Source: Pyrus communis (taxonomy: Eukaryota; Streptophyta; Magnoliopsida; Rosales; Rosaceae). Taken from it: DNA of 64,000 nucleotides. The stretch lies in the NCBI RefSeq assembly GCF_963583255.1, contig NC_084805.1, positions 436,501 through 500,500 of the forward strand, given 5' to 3'. The notes below the pieces were generated by a model that was given only the letters and a program-made list of their open reading frames with translations, had not been told where the DNA came from and searched no databases. Both the position numbers and the translations under genes were made by a program. This document shows, piece by piece, positions 36,473-46,889 of the stretch (within the stretch, counting starts at the first letter, position 1; each line of letters starts with the position of its first letter).

Positions 36473-39400
36473 TTATCCAAGGAAATTCATGATCACCAAA
36501 TGCAGCACCACGTTGCAGAGAACAAAATCAGCAAAAGCCCGTTCAGGTGCTAAATCCTGCAGATTTACACGCATTGATCAGGATGATGGGATATGATGAG
36601 AAAGGTATGGCAAAACAATGCTACTGACTTATTATCCTCAATCTATGATGAAGAACTGACAGTAGAGAATGAAAAGCTGGTCTAGAGTGCAAAAATGATG
36701 CAACTAACCATTTGCGAATCGACAGAAGGACAAGAAAGACACTGTACCTTAAATTCTTTGTTTTCTTTGTTCACTTGAATACGGAGACAAACTGCAAATA
36801 AATAAATAAAATCAGGTTGAGAGTTAATCTCCTCACGTCTAATATGTATTTACACCTGAAAAAGAAATAAACTACATAATCCCCTTACCAGCAAGGACTG
36901 CTGTCCCTACGCAAGAAAGTACTCCAGAAAGAAAAGAGTTGAATGGGAATGATCCAACAAGAGCCATGTAGACTACCTGTTCAAAACAAAATAGATGACC
37001 AAATGAAGATTAAGGGACTGTTATAGCACTGCAACGCAGGCGTTCACTTAAACCATTCAGGCTCTGTTTTGGTAGTGTTTCAAGCATCATGATATCATCA
37101 GAAAATAGGTATTGGGTAGAGAATATGTTAAAGTGATAGACGCAAAGATGGACATGGTGAATCTAACATTGACAAAACAGACCCGTGATTCTAGAAAGTG
37201 TTAGTTTTTGGCTCGTCAGAATTGTGTCCTTTTCTGTTTAGGATTGTTTTAGGGAAAGGGTGCACAAATTCTTCTCCTAAAAGGGCTAGGAAAGAATCTT
37301 AGTTTCCTTATTCAATGTAGATTAGAAATCCTAGAAGTCTATTTGGAATTGGAAAGGAAGTCTAAATTCCTATTCCACTTAGAATAGGAATTATAATCTG
37401 TAAAGGACATGTAAGCCAACCCTATATCTATAAATAGGGTGCGGCAAGGCTGATTTACAGCAGAGAGAAAACAGCCAAACAGCAGAGAGGTTTGAGATTA
37501 GTTCTAGGGTTTGCATAAGTTCTGTAATCTCTATTATTAATCAAAGAAGCGGTGATTTCTCTACCTAGGGAAATCACAACTGGACGTAGGCATAAGTTCT
37601 GCCGAACCAGTATAATTCTTGTGTGTTTCTAAGTTTTCTATATTTGCTAGTTTAGTCTATTGTCGTTGGTTACATCAAAGAACAAGGTCCAGTGAAAGGG
37701 GTTTTTCAACAATTGGTATCAAGAGCTAGGATCAAGGTGTTCTACGATGTTAAAAGGGAAGATGAATGCGGATCAAGGACCTGCGTTAAAACCCTTTGAC
37801 GGCAAGGATGACTTCACGGACTGGCAAAGGATGATGAAGAACGTACTGATACAGCAGGATTTGGATGATGCACTTGATGGTAAGAAGCCGGAAAGCATGA
37901 CAGAAGCAGCATGGAATAAGGTTCTCAAGAAGGCCAAGAGTTCCATCGAGATCCATCTCACAAGATCAGTTCGGTCACACATCACCGAAAAGATGTCTGC
38001 CCAGGAAGCATGGGAAAAATTGGAGAATGTTTATATGGGAAAAACCGTGTCCAATAAACTTTTTCTAAAGGATGAACTATTCGGGCTTCGACTAGAAGAA
38101 GGAGGTGATATTGAAGATCACGTATGCAGGTTCCAGAATTGCATAGCTAATCTTCAGAAAGTCGAAGAAACTTACAAAGATGATGATATGGCTATCATCC
38201 TGCTAAGGTCTCTACCTTCGTCTTTCAAGCACTTTCGAACAACTCTAATGTTTGGAAAAGAGTCCTTGAAGCTTGAAGACGTAATTCAAGCTCTTCAGTC
38301 ATATGCTAAACTAGATGATATAACTGAAAGCTCTCAAGGCCTTTATGCCAAAGGCAAGGAGAGGGGGCGGGAAAAGACAAGAGAAGAGAAAACTGGCAAC
38401 AGAGGTAGGTCAAAATCCAAGAAGAAAAAGGAAAAGAAGGAAGGTTGCTTCGAATGTGGTTCAGCCGATCATTGGAAGAGGAACTGCAAGATTTGGAAAG
38501 AAAAGAAAGCCAAGATGGAAGGAAGCTCAGGTTCCGCTAGTGCAGTCACCGAACATGAGAGTGACGGGGAACTTCTTTCGGTAACATCGGGCTCCAAGGC
38601 TTTCAATTGGATTTTGGATACTGGATGCACGTTTCATATGTGTGCAGTAAAAGAAGGGTTCGATACTTTCAAAGAAGTCAGCAGCGGGGAAGTCTTAATG
38701 GGGGATGATTCTTCATGTCCTGTAAGAGGAATCGGCACTGTTCGAATCAGAATGTTCGATGGGATGATACGAGCTTTAGGGAACGTCAGGTATGTCCCTA
38801 GACTAAGAAAGAATTTGATTTCCTTGGGTACTTTAGATGAGGCCGGTTATGGGTACAAGTCTAAAAAAGGAAGACTCAGGGTAACCAAAGGATCGCTAGT
38901 GGTAATGCGGGGTGACCTACAACCCAATAAGTTGTATAAGTTAATTGGGACCACTATAGTCGGGGGAGCAGCTGTTTCTGTAAATCAAAGTATAGAAGAC
39001 AAGACTGAACTATGGCATCATAGGCTCGGGCACATAAGCCAGAAGGGATTGCAAGAATTACACAAGCAAGGCCTGTTGGAAGGCGTGTCAGCTTGCAAAC
39101 TGGACTTTTGTGAATACTGTGTTCTTGGGAAGCAAAGAAAGGTATCATTCGCAAGTAGCAGTGCAGATAGCCGAAGTAAGGAGCAACTCAGCTATATTCA
39201 CTCAGATGTTTGGGGTCCTGCTCCAACTAAATCAAATGGTGGAGCCAGGTATTTTGTTACTTTCATGGATGATTTTTCTAGGAAGGTTTGGATTTATTTC
39301 ATGAAGCAGAAATCCGAGGTTTTTGCAAAGTTCAAGGAATGGAAAACAGAAACCAAGAATCAAACTGGAAGAAAGATCAAGTATCTGAGAAGTGACAATG

Positions 39401-42400
39401 GAGGTGAATATATAAGTAATGAGTTCACCGATTACTGCAAGCAGGAAGGCATCATAAGGCACTTCACAGTAAAGAAGAATCCCCAACAAAATGGAGCTGC
39501 TGAGAGGATGAACCGAACTCTCATGGAGAGAGAAAGGAGCATGCGATTTCATGCAGGATTGCCTGATAGTTTTTGGGCAGAGGCTGTTAATCATGCAAGT
39601 TATTTGATTAACAGATCACCATCTACAGTTCTCGGTTTTAAGAGTGCAGAAGAGGTATGGTCTGAGAAGCCGGTGGATTATTCCAAGCTCAGGGTGTTCG
39701 GCTGTAGTGCTTATGCACATATTCCAAGTGATGAAAGGTCCAAGCTCAAACCGAAGTCTATACATTGCATATTCCTAGGTTTTGAGAAAGGAGTGAAGGG
39801 TTTCAAGCTTTGGGATTTCAACAACAGGAAAAAGGTTGTCAGTCGAGATGTTGTCTTTGATGAGACAACCATGCCTCTGAATAAAGTCGAGAGCAGTAGG
39901 GAGAAGAAGGATGATGCTGGAATTGAAGCAACAAAGATTCCGTTAATCAGTTCAGATGAAGAAGAAGCTCAGGTGGAGCAAATTGAGCAAGAGGCCGAAT
40001 CTGATGGTTTTGAGGAAGAAGAAGAGCATCAGCATCATTCACCAGTTAGGAATCAGGTGGAGCAAGAAACAGGGCAGATTGAAGGTACTCCAATCCGCCA
40101 GATATCCCAAAGGAGTCAAACTCCACCCAACAATCCACCTGCATTCCAAAGATGCATAGCACTGGACAAACCTAAGCGGAACAAGAAGAAACTTGACAGG
40201 TTTGGGTTTGACCAAAAACGAAGTTAATTATGCTCTTAACATTAGTCAAGGAGATCCGACTACTTATCGAGAAGCTATAGCAAGTGATGAGCGAGATAGT
40301 TGGATAAGTGCTATGACAGAGGAAATGGAGTCTCTTTACAAGAACTCTGTTTGGGAGTTGGTTCCTAAACCCAAAGACAGAAAGCTAGTTGGATGCAAGT
40401 GGGTATTTAGGAAAAAGGAAGGACTACATGAACAAGATGCCGTGAGATTCAAAGCAAGGCTCGTGGCTAAGGGGTACTCACAAAAGGAAGGGGTGGATTA
40501 TGATGAGATTTTTTCACCTGTAGTCAAGCATACTTCTATCCGATTGCTTTTAGCAATGGCAGCTCAGCATGACATGGAGATTGAGCAGATGGATGTGAAG
40601 ACAGCGTTTCTTCATGGGGATTTAGAGGAGACGATATTCATGGCTCAACCAGAAGGGTTTGTTGAATATGGGAAAGAAAACCTAGTATGTCAGCTAAGGA
40701 AGTCCCTGTATGGCCTGAAACAGTCTCCAAGACAGTGGTACAAGAGGTTTGATTCATTCATGCTGAAAATTAATTTTAGAAGGTGTTTGTATGACTGTTG
40801 TGTGTACTATCATGTGTTCCAAGATGGGATGATCATATTGCTATTGCTATATGTGGATGACATGTTAATTGCTTGTCAAGACAAGTCTAGAATTCAAGAC
40901 TTGAAAAGGATGTTGAGCGAGGAGTTCGACATGAAGGATCTAGGTGCCGCACAGAAGATCCTTGGCATGGAAATTCAGAGAGATAGGACCGCTGGAAGGA
41001 TTTGGATATCACAAGCCAAGTATATTCAGAAGGTTCTTGAGAAGTTCAACATGCAAGAAGCAAAGGTAGTTTCGACTCCTTTGGCAGCTCACTTCAGGTT
41101 AAGTGGACAACAGTGTCCTACGTCCGAGGAAGAGCAACAAGAAATGAAGAAGGTGCCTTATGCTAATGCCGTGGGCTGCCTCATGTATGCAATGGTATGC
41201 ACACGTCCTGACATAGCTTAAGCAATCAGTGTCGTTTCCAGATACATGGCAAATCCAGGAAAGCAACATTGGGATGTAGTCAAGTGGATTTTGCGTTATT
41301 TGAAGGGTTCTTGGCGACAAAGGATTATGTTTGAGAAGCAAAAGGAAAATGCAGGGGTGTTAGGATATGTGGATGCCGATTATGCAGGGGACTTGGACAA
41401 GAGAAGGTCAACTTCTGGTTATGTGTTTACATGCGCAGGAGGACCAATCAGTTGGAGGGCACTACTGCAACCAATTACAGCTTTATCGACCACAGAGGCA
41501 GAGTATATTGCATTGGCCGAAGCTGGAAAGGAAGCAATTTGGCTTAGTGGCTTGGTAAGTCAAATGGGAATCACTCAAGATTGTGTGAAGCTTAAGTGTG
41601 ATAGTCAAAGTGCCATTCACTTGGCAAAGAATCAGGTTTTTTCTGGAAGATCAAAGCACATTGAAGCAAGATATCACAGAATCAGAGATTGGGTGGAGTC
41701 TAAGGAAATTTGGATTGAAAAGGTTCATACGGATGACAATGCCGCAGATTTCCTTACAAAGATAGTGCCGGCCAAGAAGTTCAAGCATTGTTTGAACTTG
41801 ATCAATCTCGTTGATTGATTAAAGTGGAGCACCTCCTCACCTGAGGTGCAATGAGGCAAGAAGGAGGTTGCCAAGGTGAAGACTCTTGAAGTTTTTCCAG
41901 AGCTACTTCAAGAAGGTTCAAAGATACTCTGGGGTGCAAACGATCAAGACTTGGTTTGACTCACCAAGGTGGAGATTGTTAGTTTTTGGCTCGTCAGAAT
42001 TGTGTCCTTTTCTGTTTAGGATTGTTTTAGGGAAAGGGTGCACAAATTCTTCTCCTAAAAGGGCTAGGAAAGAATCTTAGTTTCCTTATTCAATGTAGAT
42101 TAGAAATCCTAGAAGTCTATTTGGAATTGGAAAGGAAGTCTAAATTCCTATTCCACTTAGAATAGGAATTATAATCTGTAAAGGACATGTAAGCCAACCC
42201 TATATCTATAAATAGGGTGCGGCAAGGCTGATTTACAGCAGAGAGAAAACAGCCAAACAGCAGAGAGGTTTGAGATTAGTTCTAGGGTTTGCATAAGTTC
42301 TGTAATCTCTATTATTAATCAAAGAAGCGGTGATTTCTCTACCTAGGGAAATCACAACTGGACGTAGGCATAAGTTCTGCCGAACCAGTATAATTCTTGT

Positions 42401-43569
42401 GTGTTTCTAAGTTTTCTATATTTGCTAGTTTAGTCTATTGTCGTTGGTTACATCAAAGAACAAGGTCCAGTGAAAGGGGTTTTTCAACAGAAAGAGGGTG
42501 GTGGCATGGATCCACGACATGTATCCAAACAAGAACTCTTATATACCTTAAGATGAAACATGGACACCACAAGGTGGTCATGTTGGTGTCAGACATGTAG
42601 AGACAACCACCGGAACCTCAAACATATGTTCGTCTAAGCTAACATCTTACTTAACACCAAGAAAATAACATGTTACTTGTACTCGAATCATGCTTGCAGA
42701 GTCCAGACAGTAATTTTAAATGGTGAAAATTTCATATATAAAAAAAACAAAGAAATTGTAAGTGTGCCTTAATTAAAGAAGTAGACTAATGTTAGGAAAA
42801 TTACGACTACCATAACACAAATGATTACACAAAGTAACATTTCGCACAGCAAACAAGCGAGCACAGACGTTTAAAATCATGTATATGCCACGCGCATATT
42901 CTAAAATCTTTTAGAAGTATCTCGTCAAAGGGTCGATGTTGGGTAGTAACCCCATGTCATGTCATGTGAACATATTTGTTTTACATAGATACGAACAGCT
43001 TGACGCGAAATGACTAAACCATATTTTGGTCCCTGGTGCAAGTCGCTTTTTGTCATTTGATAAATATAGCTTGTATTACTAATCTTTTCTCTTTTCAGTT
43101 CAATTCAAATAGAAACACAACGACCAAACTGAGAACGAACATTTTATTTGAAAAGAGAAATGCTTGTCAACCGAAATTTGGACCGTAACTAGTTTCAGAT
43201 CAATACAAACAAAACTCAATTTCCTGAAGATCGCATCGAAATGGGGGCATCGCGATCTCTGCAAAATGATAACTTTCCGAATATTCTGGGCACCCAAAAC
43301 TAAAATTGAGATGATGGAATTACCTGGATGAGGGCTGTGGATACGGCAAACCCAATATAGAGATCGATGATCTGGAAATCCAACACACAAAACAAAAAGG
43401 AAAAATTGGGTTAAGCTTCTCTCTGCTTTCAGTTTGTGGATTCTTAGCGATAGAGGGGGAGAGAGAAGGAGACCTTGAGAGTGGTGGGAGTGGCGGAGTA
43501 AGCAGAGCGGAAAGAATCGAAGAGGGCAAGCGCGTCCTGGGCTGTTGACGACGATGATGCTTTCCCCAT
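36473..43569 (-). CDS. DAD1: DAD1, oligosaccharyltransferase subunit (Defender Against Death 1)
   Basis: DAD1/Ost2 is a small membrane subunit of the ER oligosaccharyltransferase that N-glycosylates proteins. Five minus-strand exons are 43569-43474, 43371-43324, 36976-36889, 36791-36748 and 36556-36473. They join in frame to 119 aa (119 codons plus stop). Signature stretches in order are [74 protein letters not shown] and the ending VIMNFLG. Three hydrophobic helices are visible, as expected. Intron 2 is 6.35 kb (36977-43323), inflated by a Copia retrotransposon in antisense orientation. The exons and splice sites are intact, so the gene should still encode a normal protein if the intron is removed. 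Confidence 0.95.
37199..37711 (+). repeat. 5' LTR of the Copia element
   Basis: This 513-bp LTR has a TATA box, TATAAATA, at 37429-37436. By eye it is identical to the 3' LTR. Confidence 0.97.
37747..41818 (+). pseudogene. Copia gag-pol polyprotein with one frameshift and one stop
   Basis: The frame opened at 37747 encodes a UBN2-type gag, a CCHC zinc knuckle (residues 234-247, [14 protein letters not shown]) and a protease with the D-T-G active site (WILDTGC, about 288-294). The pre-integrase zinc domain (WHHRLGH, CEYC) and the integrase core follow, the latter with its Asp, Asp and Glu residues ([25 protein letters not shown]). This frame ends at 40227. Between about 40190 and 40222 the coding sense moves to the +1-shifted frame, which carries the RT (LYVDDMLIA) to a TAA at 41219-41221. 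The same frame then resumes as RNase H ([16 protein letters not shown]) to 41818. The element is therefore probably unable to make its own RT-RNase H. Confidence 0.92.
41977..42489 (+). repeat. 3' LTR of the Copia element
   Basis: This 513-bp LTR matches the 5' LTR base for base as far as I could compare. The corresponding TATA box is at 42207-42214. Outward transcription from here would run antisense to DAD1 exons 2 and 1, which lie beyond its right end. Confidence 0.97.
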
Positions 43570-44671
43570 TTTTCTCTCTCTTCTTCTTCTTGTTCAGTCT
43601 TCCTCTCTGTCTCTCTCTGCTTTCAGACTTGCAGTGTTTACTAGATCCAACGCACGGACTGGTCTTTCGACCTAAATGGTTTGGGGACATTATTGTCATT
43701 TTACGTAAATGTGCAATGCTTTGGGTGATTTGGGTGGGCTTCTTCAAAATCTCTCATCTTCAATTTTGTTGAAATTCTAGTTGGGCCAAGATGGGCTTCC
43801 TTTTTGTTTAAATCCAACCCAATTCAGAATCTCTCTTGTTTTATTCTCGGATGGGTTGGAAGGTCAACCAAATTTTCATAATTTGGGTTTGAATTGGGTT
43901 TCATTCAACTTCAATCGGATTCAAGTTTGATTGGGTTCATTTTTAGTCGTGTGGAATTGGAAAAGCTGTGTGAAGAAAAAAAAAGTCTAATTGCTAGGGA
44001 TTAGGATTTTCTCCTCTCCTCTTCTCATCCATTTTCATCCCCTCCTCTCACATTATCTATTTTGTCTTTTTCTTTGTATCTAATATAATATGTTGACGTG
44101 GTTTAACCGTGACCGTTCAAATAGAAAGGGAGGGAAGGAGAGAGAAAAAAAGAGAAGGGAAAATCATACTCCAATCGCTAGACCCCATGGCAATGGCAGC
44201 GCCAAGAGCAGCCGTGGTGACAGCAAGCCTTATAATAAAGTCGAATCTTCCATTCTCCCTAGTAACTATAGATATTGGAATCTAGACCACAATGCTTTCC
44301 ATATTTTAGTGCACGATTCTAAGTGTTGAAGGAAAATTTAGAGAATGAGGACGATGAGAGACAGAGAGAGACATAGGGCGAGTGAGGGGGAGAGGGAGAG
44401 GAGGGAGCTCATGGTTTGTAATTACTTGTTTGTTCCTTATGGTCTTGTGTATTTGTTTTATATTAATTACATGGACTTACTCGTTCTAACCAAGTAATAC
44501 AAGTCATAAGGGGATTTGATTCCCAAATCTGCTTAGAATCCTACTTCTAGATTTACACAATCAAACTTCAAAATAATATTAACTACAACATCCCTTTTTA
44601 AGTGTGTAAAGCTCAAGATGTAGTTGCATCAGGTGTTCTCAGATAACTGTTAAAGTCTTCAAACTACATAA
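43570..44671. other. Intergenic region upstream of DAD1
   Basis: The first few hundred bases should contain the DAD1 promoter and 5' UTR (CT-rich near 43570-43620). The remaining ORFs have no domain. I see no gene. Confidence 0.4.
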
Positions 44672-45094
44672 GCAGTTATTAGGGATAGGCAACGATTATG
44701 GCGGACGGGTAACCGTAGTTATTTACCCATAATTGTTTAAGTTTTTACCCACATAATCGTTTACCCGTTGGGTATTTACATAAACGGGTATACCCATACC
44801 CATAACCGTTTATAAACGGTTAACCATACCCATAACCGCATACCCATTTACCTATAACCGCATACCCATTTACATTTTTGTTTTATCCGTCTACCTATTT
44901 TTTTAACAACTTGAAAATTAAAAAGAAATTTGTCATAATTTTCTTTTTTCTAACTATTAAATACCGTTATAAGTACATTTAACATGTATTTTTATATTAA
45001 CGGCAATATTACTTATGAATATGTGATGTCTCCCAATTATTTGACGGTCAATCTATTACAAGAATCATGCATGGTTGTAGGTTAATTAATATTC

Positions 45095-45355
45095 TTGTAT
45101 ACATATACGTATATATACATATACATATATATACACATATACATATACATATACATATATATACACATATACATAGACATATATATACACATATACATAG
45201 ACATATATATACACATATACATATACATATATATACACATATACATATACATATATATACACATATACATATACATATATATACACATATACATATACAT
45301 ATATATATATACATATACATATACATATATATATGTGTGTGTGTGTGTGTGTGTA
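45095..45355. repeat. TA/CA-rich minisatellite inside the hAT element
   Basis: Units of the type ATATACACATATACATATACAT (22-24 bp) repeat about ten times and end in (TG)n at 45334-45353. The long ORFs on both strands here are low-complexity artefacts. Confidence 0.95.
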
Positions 45356-45676
45356 AGCTAATTTGATAAATATTTGGATTTTTATTTAGAAACTTATGTT
45401 CATGATCCAAGCCATTTAATCGATTTCTAATTTTGGGGTCAAATATTTATTGAAAACTCGAGGCCAATTAAATATATATATATATATATATATATGTACG
45501 CATCATCTAATAATAACATGTTTCTAAATACTCAAGGTAATCATTATCTTGAATTAGTCAAAACTCCAGAAGACTCCAAAACAAAATTGTCGAGCACTCT
45601 AATACTTTAGCACATTCAATTACATATATTAAACATTAACCCGTTCTATCAACTATATTTTTCTCTCAAATGAGGC

Positions 45677-45679
<3 letters not shown>

Positions 45680-45714
<35 letters not shown>
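45680..45714. repeat. (AT)n microsatellite
   Basis: This is a run of about seventeen AT dinucleotides inside the hAT element. A shorter run lies at 45471-45495. Confidence 0.95.
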
Positions 45715-45719
<5 letters not shown>

Positions 45720-45976
45720 GGCCCTTTATAACCAAATATATATCGGGATACTAATTTTTAGTTTTACATGTATTAAAATAAATGGTTAAATGGATACTTG
45801 TTTATAACCACGGGTAATACTCATAACTGCTCATTTAAATTTCACGGGTAAACGGTTATACCCATAACCGTTTATTTATCTAAACGGTTACCCATAACCG
45901 TAACCGTCAAATTGAAATAGACGGATAACCGCGGTTACCCATAACCAATGAGTATTGGCCCATCCCTAGCAGTTAT

Positions 45977-46410
45977 ACACACGAATCTAAATTAAGGTTG
46001 CATTAAAGAACATAAACTCACAAAATCCTGAAAATAGTAAAAGCCAAAGCACCCAAGTCTTAGTGAAAAAGGTGAGAAGTGCAAAGTCAATGCTTGAAGA
46101 AAACAAACTGCGATTAATGCTCACACCAGGGTATGACCAAATTATGATAGGTGCATCGTTAAAACCTTGTCAAGTTAACAAATCAAAATGGTACAAATGC
46201 TTCTGAACTAAGGGGAAAGAAGTACATTAAGGTCAACTAGGTCTCTACCAGATACTCCCTTTGAGTTCGACAAAACTCCTTAATTAAATTTCAAGTGGCA
46301 TAATTCGAACAATTTACACATTTCAATTCCTTGGACAAGCTTCAAAAAACTGGACTTCGGTAATTAGTTGGGGAAGAGATCTGCGAGGTTGTCATGGGAA
46401 TGAATTCGCT
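45977..46410. other. Intergenic spacer, no gene seen
   Basis: This is AT-rich sequence between the hAT element and the Copia RNase H scrap. Its right part resembles the stretch just before the related scrap at about 50.58 kb (shared GCATAATTCGxxCAATTTACAC), so it belongs to the duplicated block. Confidence 0.45.
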
Positions 46411-46712
46411 TGATTTCGATATTATGATGCTCTAGTTGCTACTATATTATGATGCTCTAGTTGCTACTAAGAGAAAAGAATATCAATACAATATGTTTGG
46501 TATGGTCTCCTTTAATGCATCCTTTCGGAATTTAATCTTTACATTATCTTCAAATATCCTTGTTGGGACGTCAACGACGGAGGACATTCCACAAAGTGCT
46601 TCGAATATGCTCAAGGAGAATATCTCAACATGGTTCGAATACGTAACAACTAAAGTCTACTTAGTAAACCTTCAAGATATTGTGGTTCTAACAACGGTAA
46701 AGACATAACCTT
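46411..46712 (-). pseudogene. Copia RNase H scrap, copy A (antisense)
   Basis: This segment aligns by eye with the better preserved RNase H fragment at 50704-50979. Shared landmarks are TGGTATGGTCTC, GTTGGGAxGTCAACGA, ATCTCAACATGGTT and CAAGATATTGTGGTT. Deletions have removed most of the domain. A 24-bp direct duplication (ATTATGATGCTCTAGTTGCT...) occurs at about 46419-46466. Confidence 0.6.
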
Positions 46713-46889
46713 TTTTCTTTTGATTTTTTTTGCTTTTCCACACACAAATGAAGAATGACATGACAGTAGGAAGTCAAAACTCGTCTATAATATTGAAACT
46801 TGTCACACGTACTTCTTAGTAAATCAGATATAAACACAAAGAAGAAACTGTCGTCTCAAAATAAATAGCAACACAGCACAATGGTCAAG

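Larger units (their letters stand above)
37199..42489 (+). mobile_element. Complete Copia LTR retrotransposon (Tork/Tnt1-like) in DAD1 intron 2
   Basis: The element is 5291 bp. It has two 513-bp LTRs (37199-37711 and 41977-42489), each starting TGTTAG and ending CAACA. The 5-bp target duplication is GAAAG (37194-37198 and 42490-42494). A primer-binding site similar to the 3' end of initiator tRNA-Met (TGGTATCAAGAGC) follows the 5' LTR. A purine-rich tract (AAGGTGGAGAT) precedes the 3' LTR. I could see no difference between the LTRs. The internal domain order gag-protease-integrase-RT-RNase H is Copia-type, and integrase and RT wording resembles Tnt1/Tork. It lies antisense to DAD1. Confidence 0.97.
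44680..45968. mobile_element. Non-autonomous Ac-like hAT element, 1289 bp
   Basis: The termini are TAGGGATAGGC (left) and, reverse-complemented, TAGGGATGGGCC (right). These are close to the maize Ac terminus TAGGGATGAAA. An 8-bp target duplication, GCAGTTAT, flanks it (44672-44679 and 45969-45976). Both subterminal regions (44690-44880 and 45800-45960) are packed with ACCCATAACCG or CGGTTA motifs, as expected of hAT transposase-binding repeats. The centre contains microsatellites and no transposase ORF. Confidence 0.85.

Noticed and set aside
40193..40260. Programmed ribosomal frameshift between the two Copia frames
   Set aside because: The shift lies between integrase and RT, not at the gag-pol border where programmed shifts occur, and the same element also has a plain stop codon. 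A mutation is the simpler explanation.
43100..43747. 215-codon minus-strand ORF overlapping the 5' part of DAD1
   Set aside because: It runs through DAD1 exons 1 and 2 and their introns in a different frame. The DAD1 exons explain the locus fully.
45048..45410. Five long ORFs on both strands made of Tyr/Ile/His/Met repeats
   Set aside because: They are translations of a TA/CA-rich minisatellite with no stop codons in its repeat frame, not proteins.
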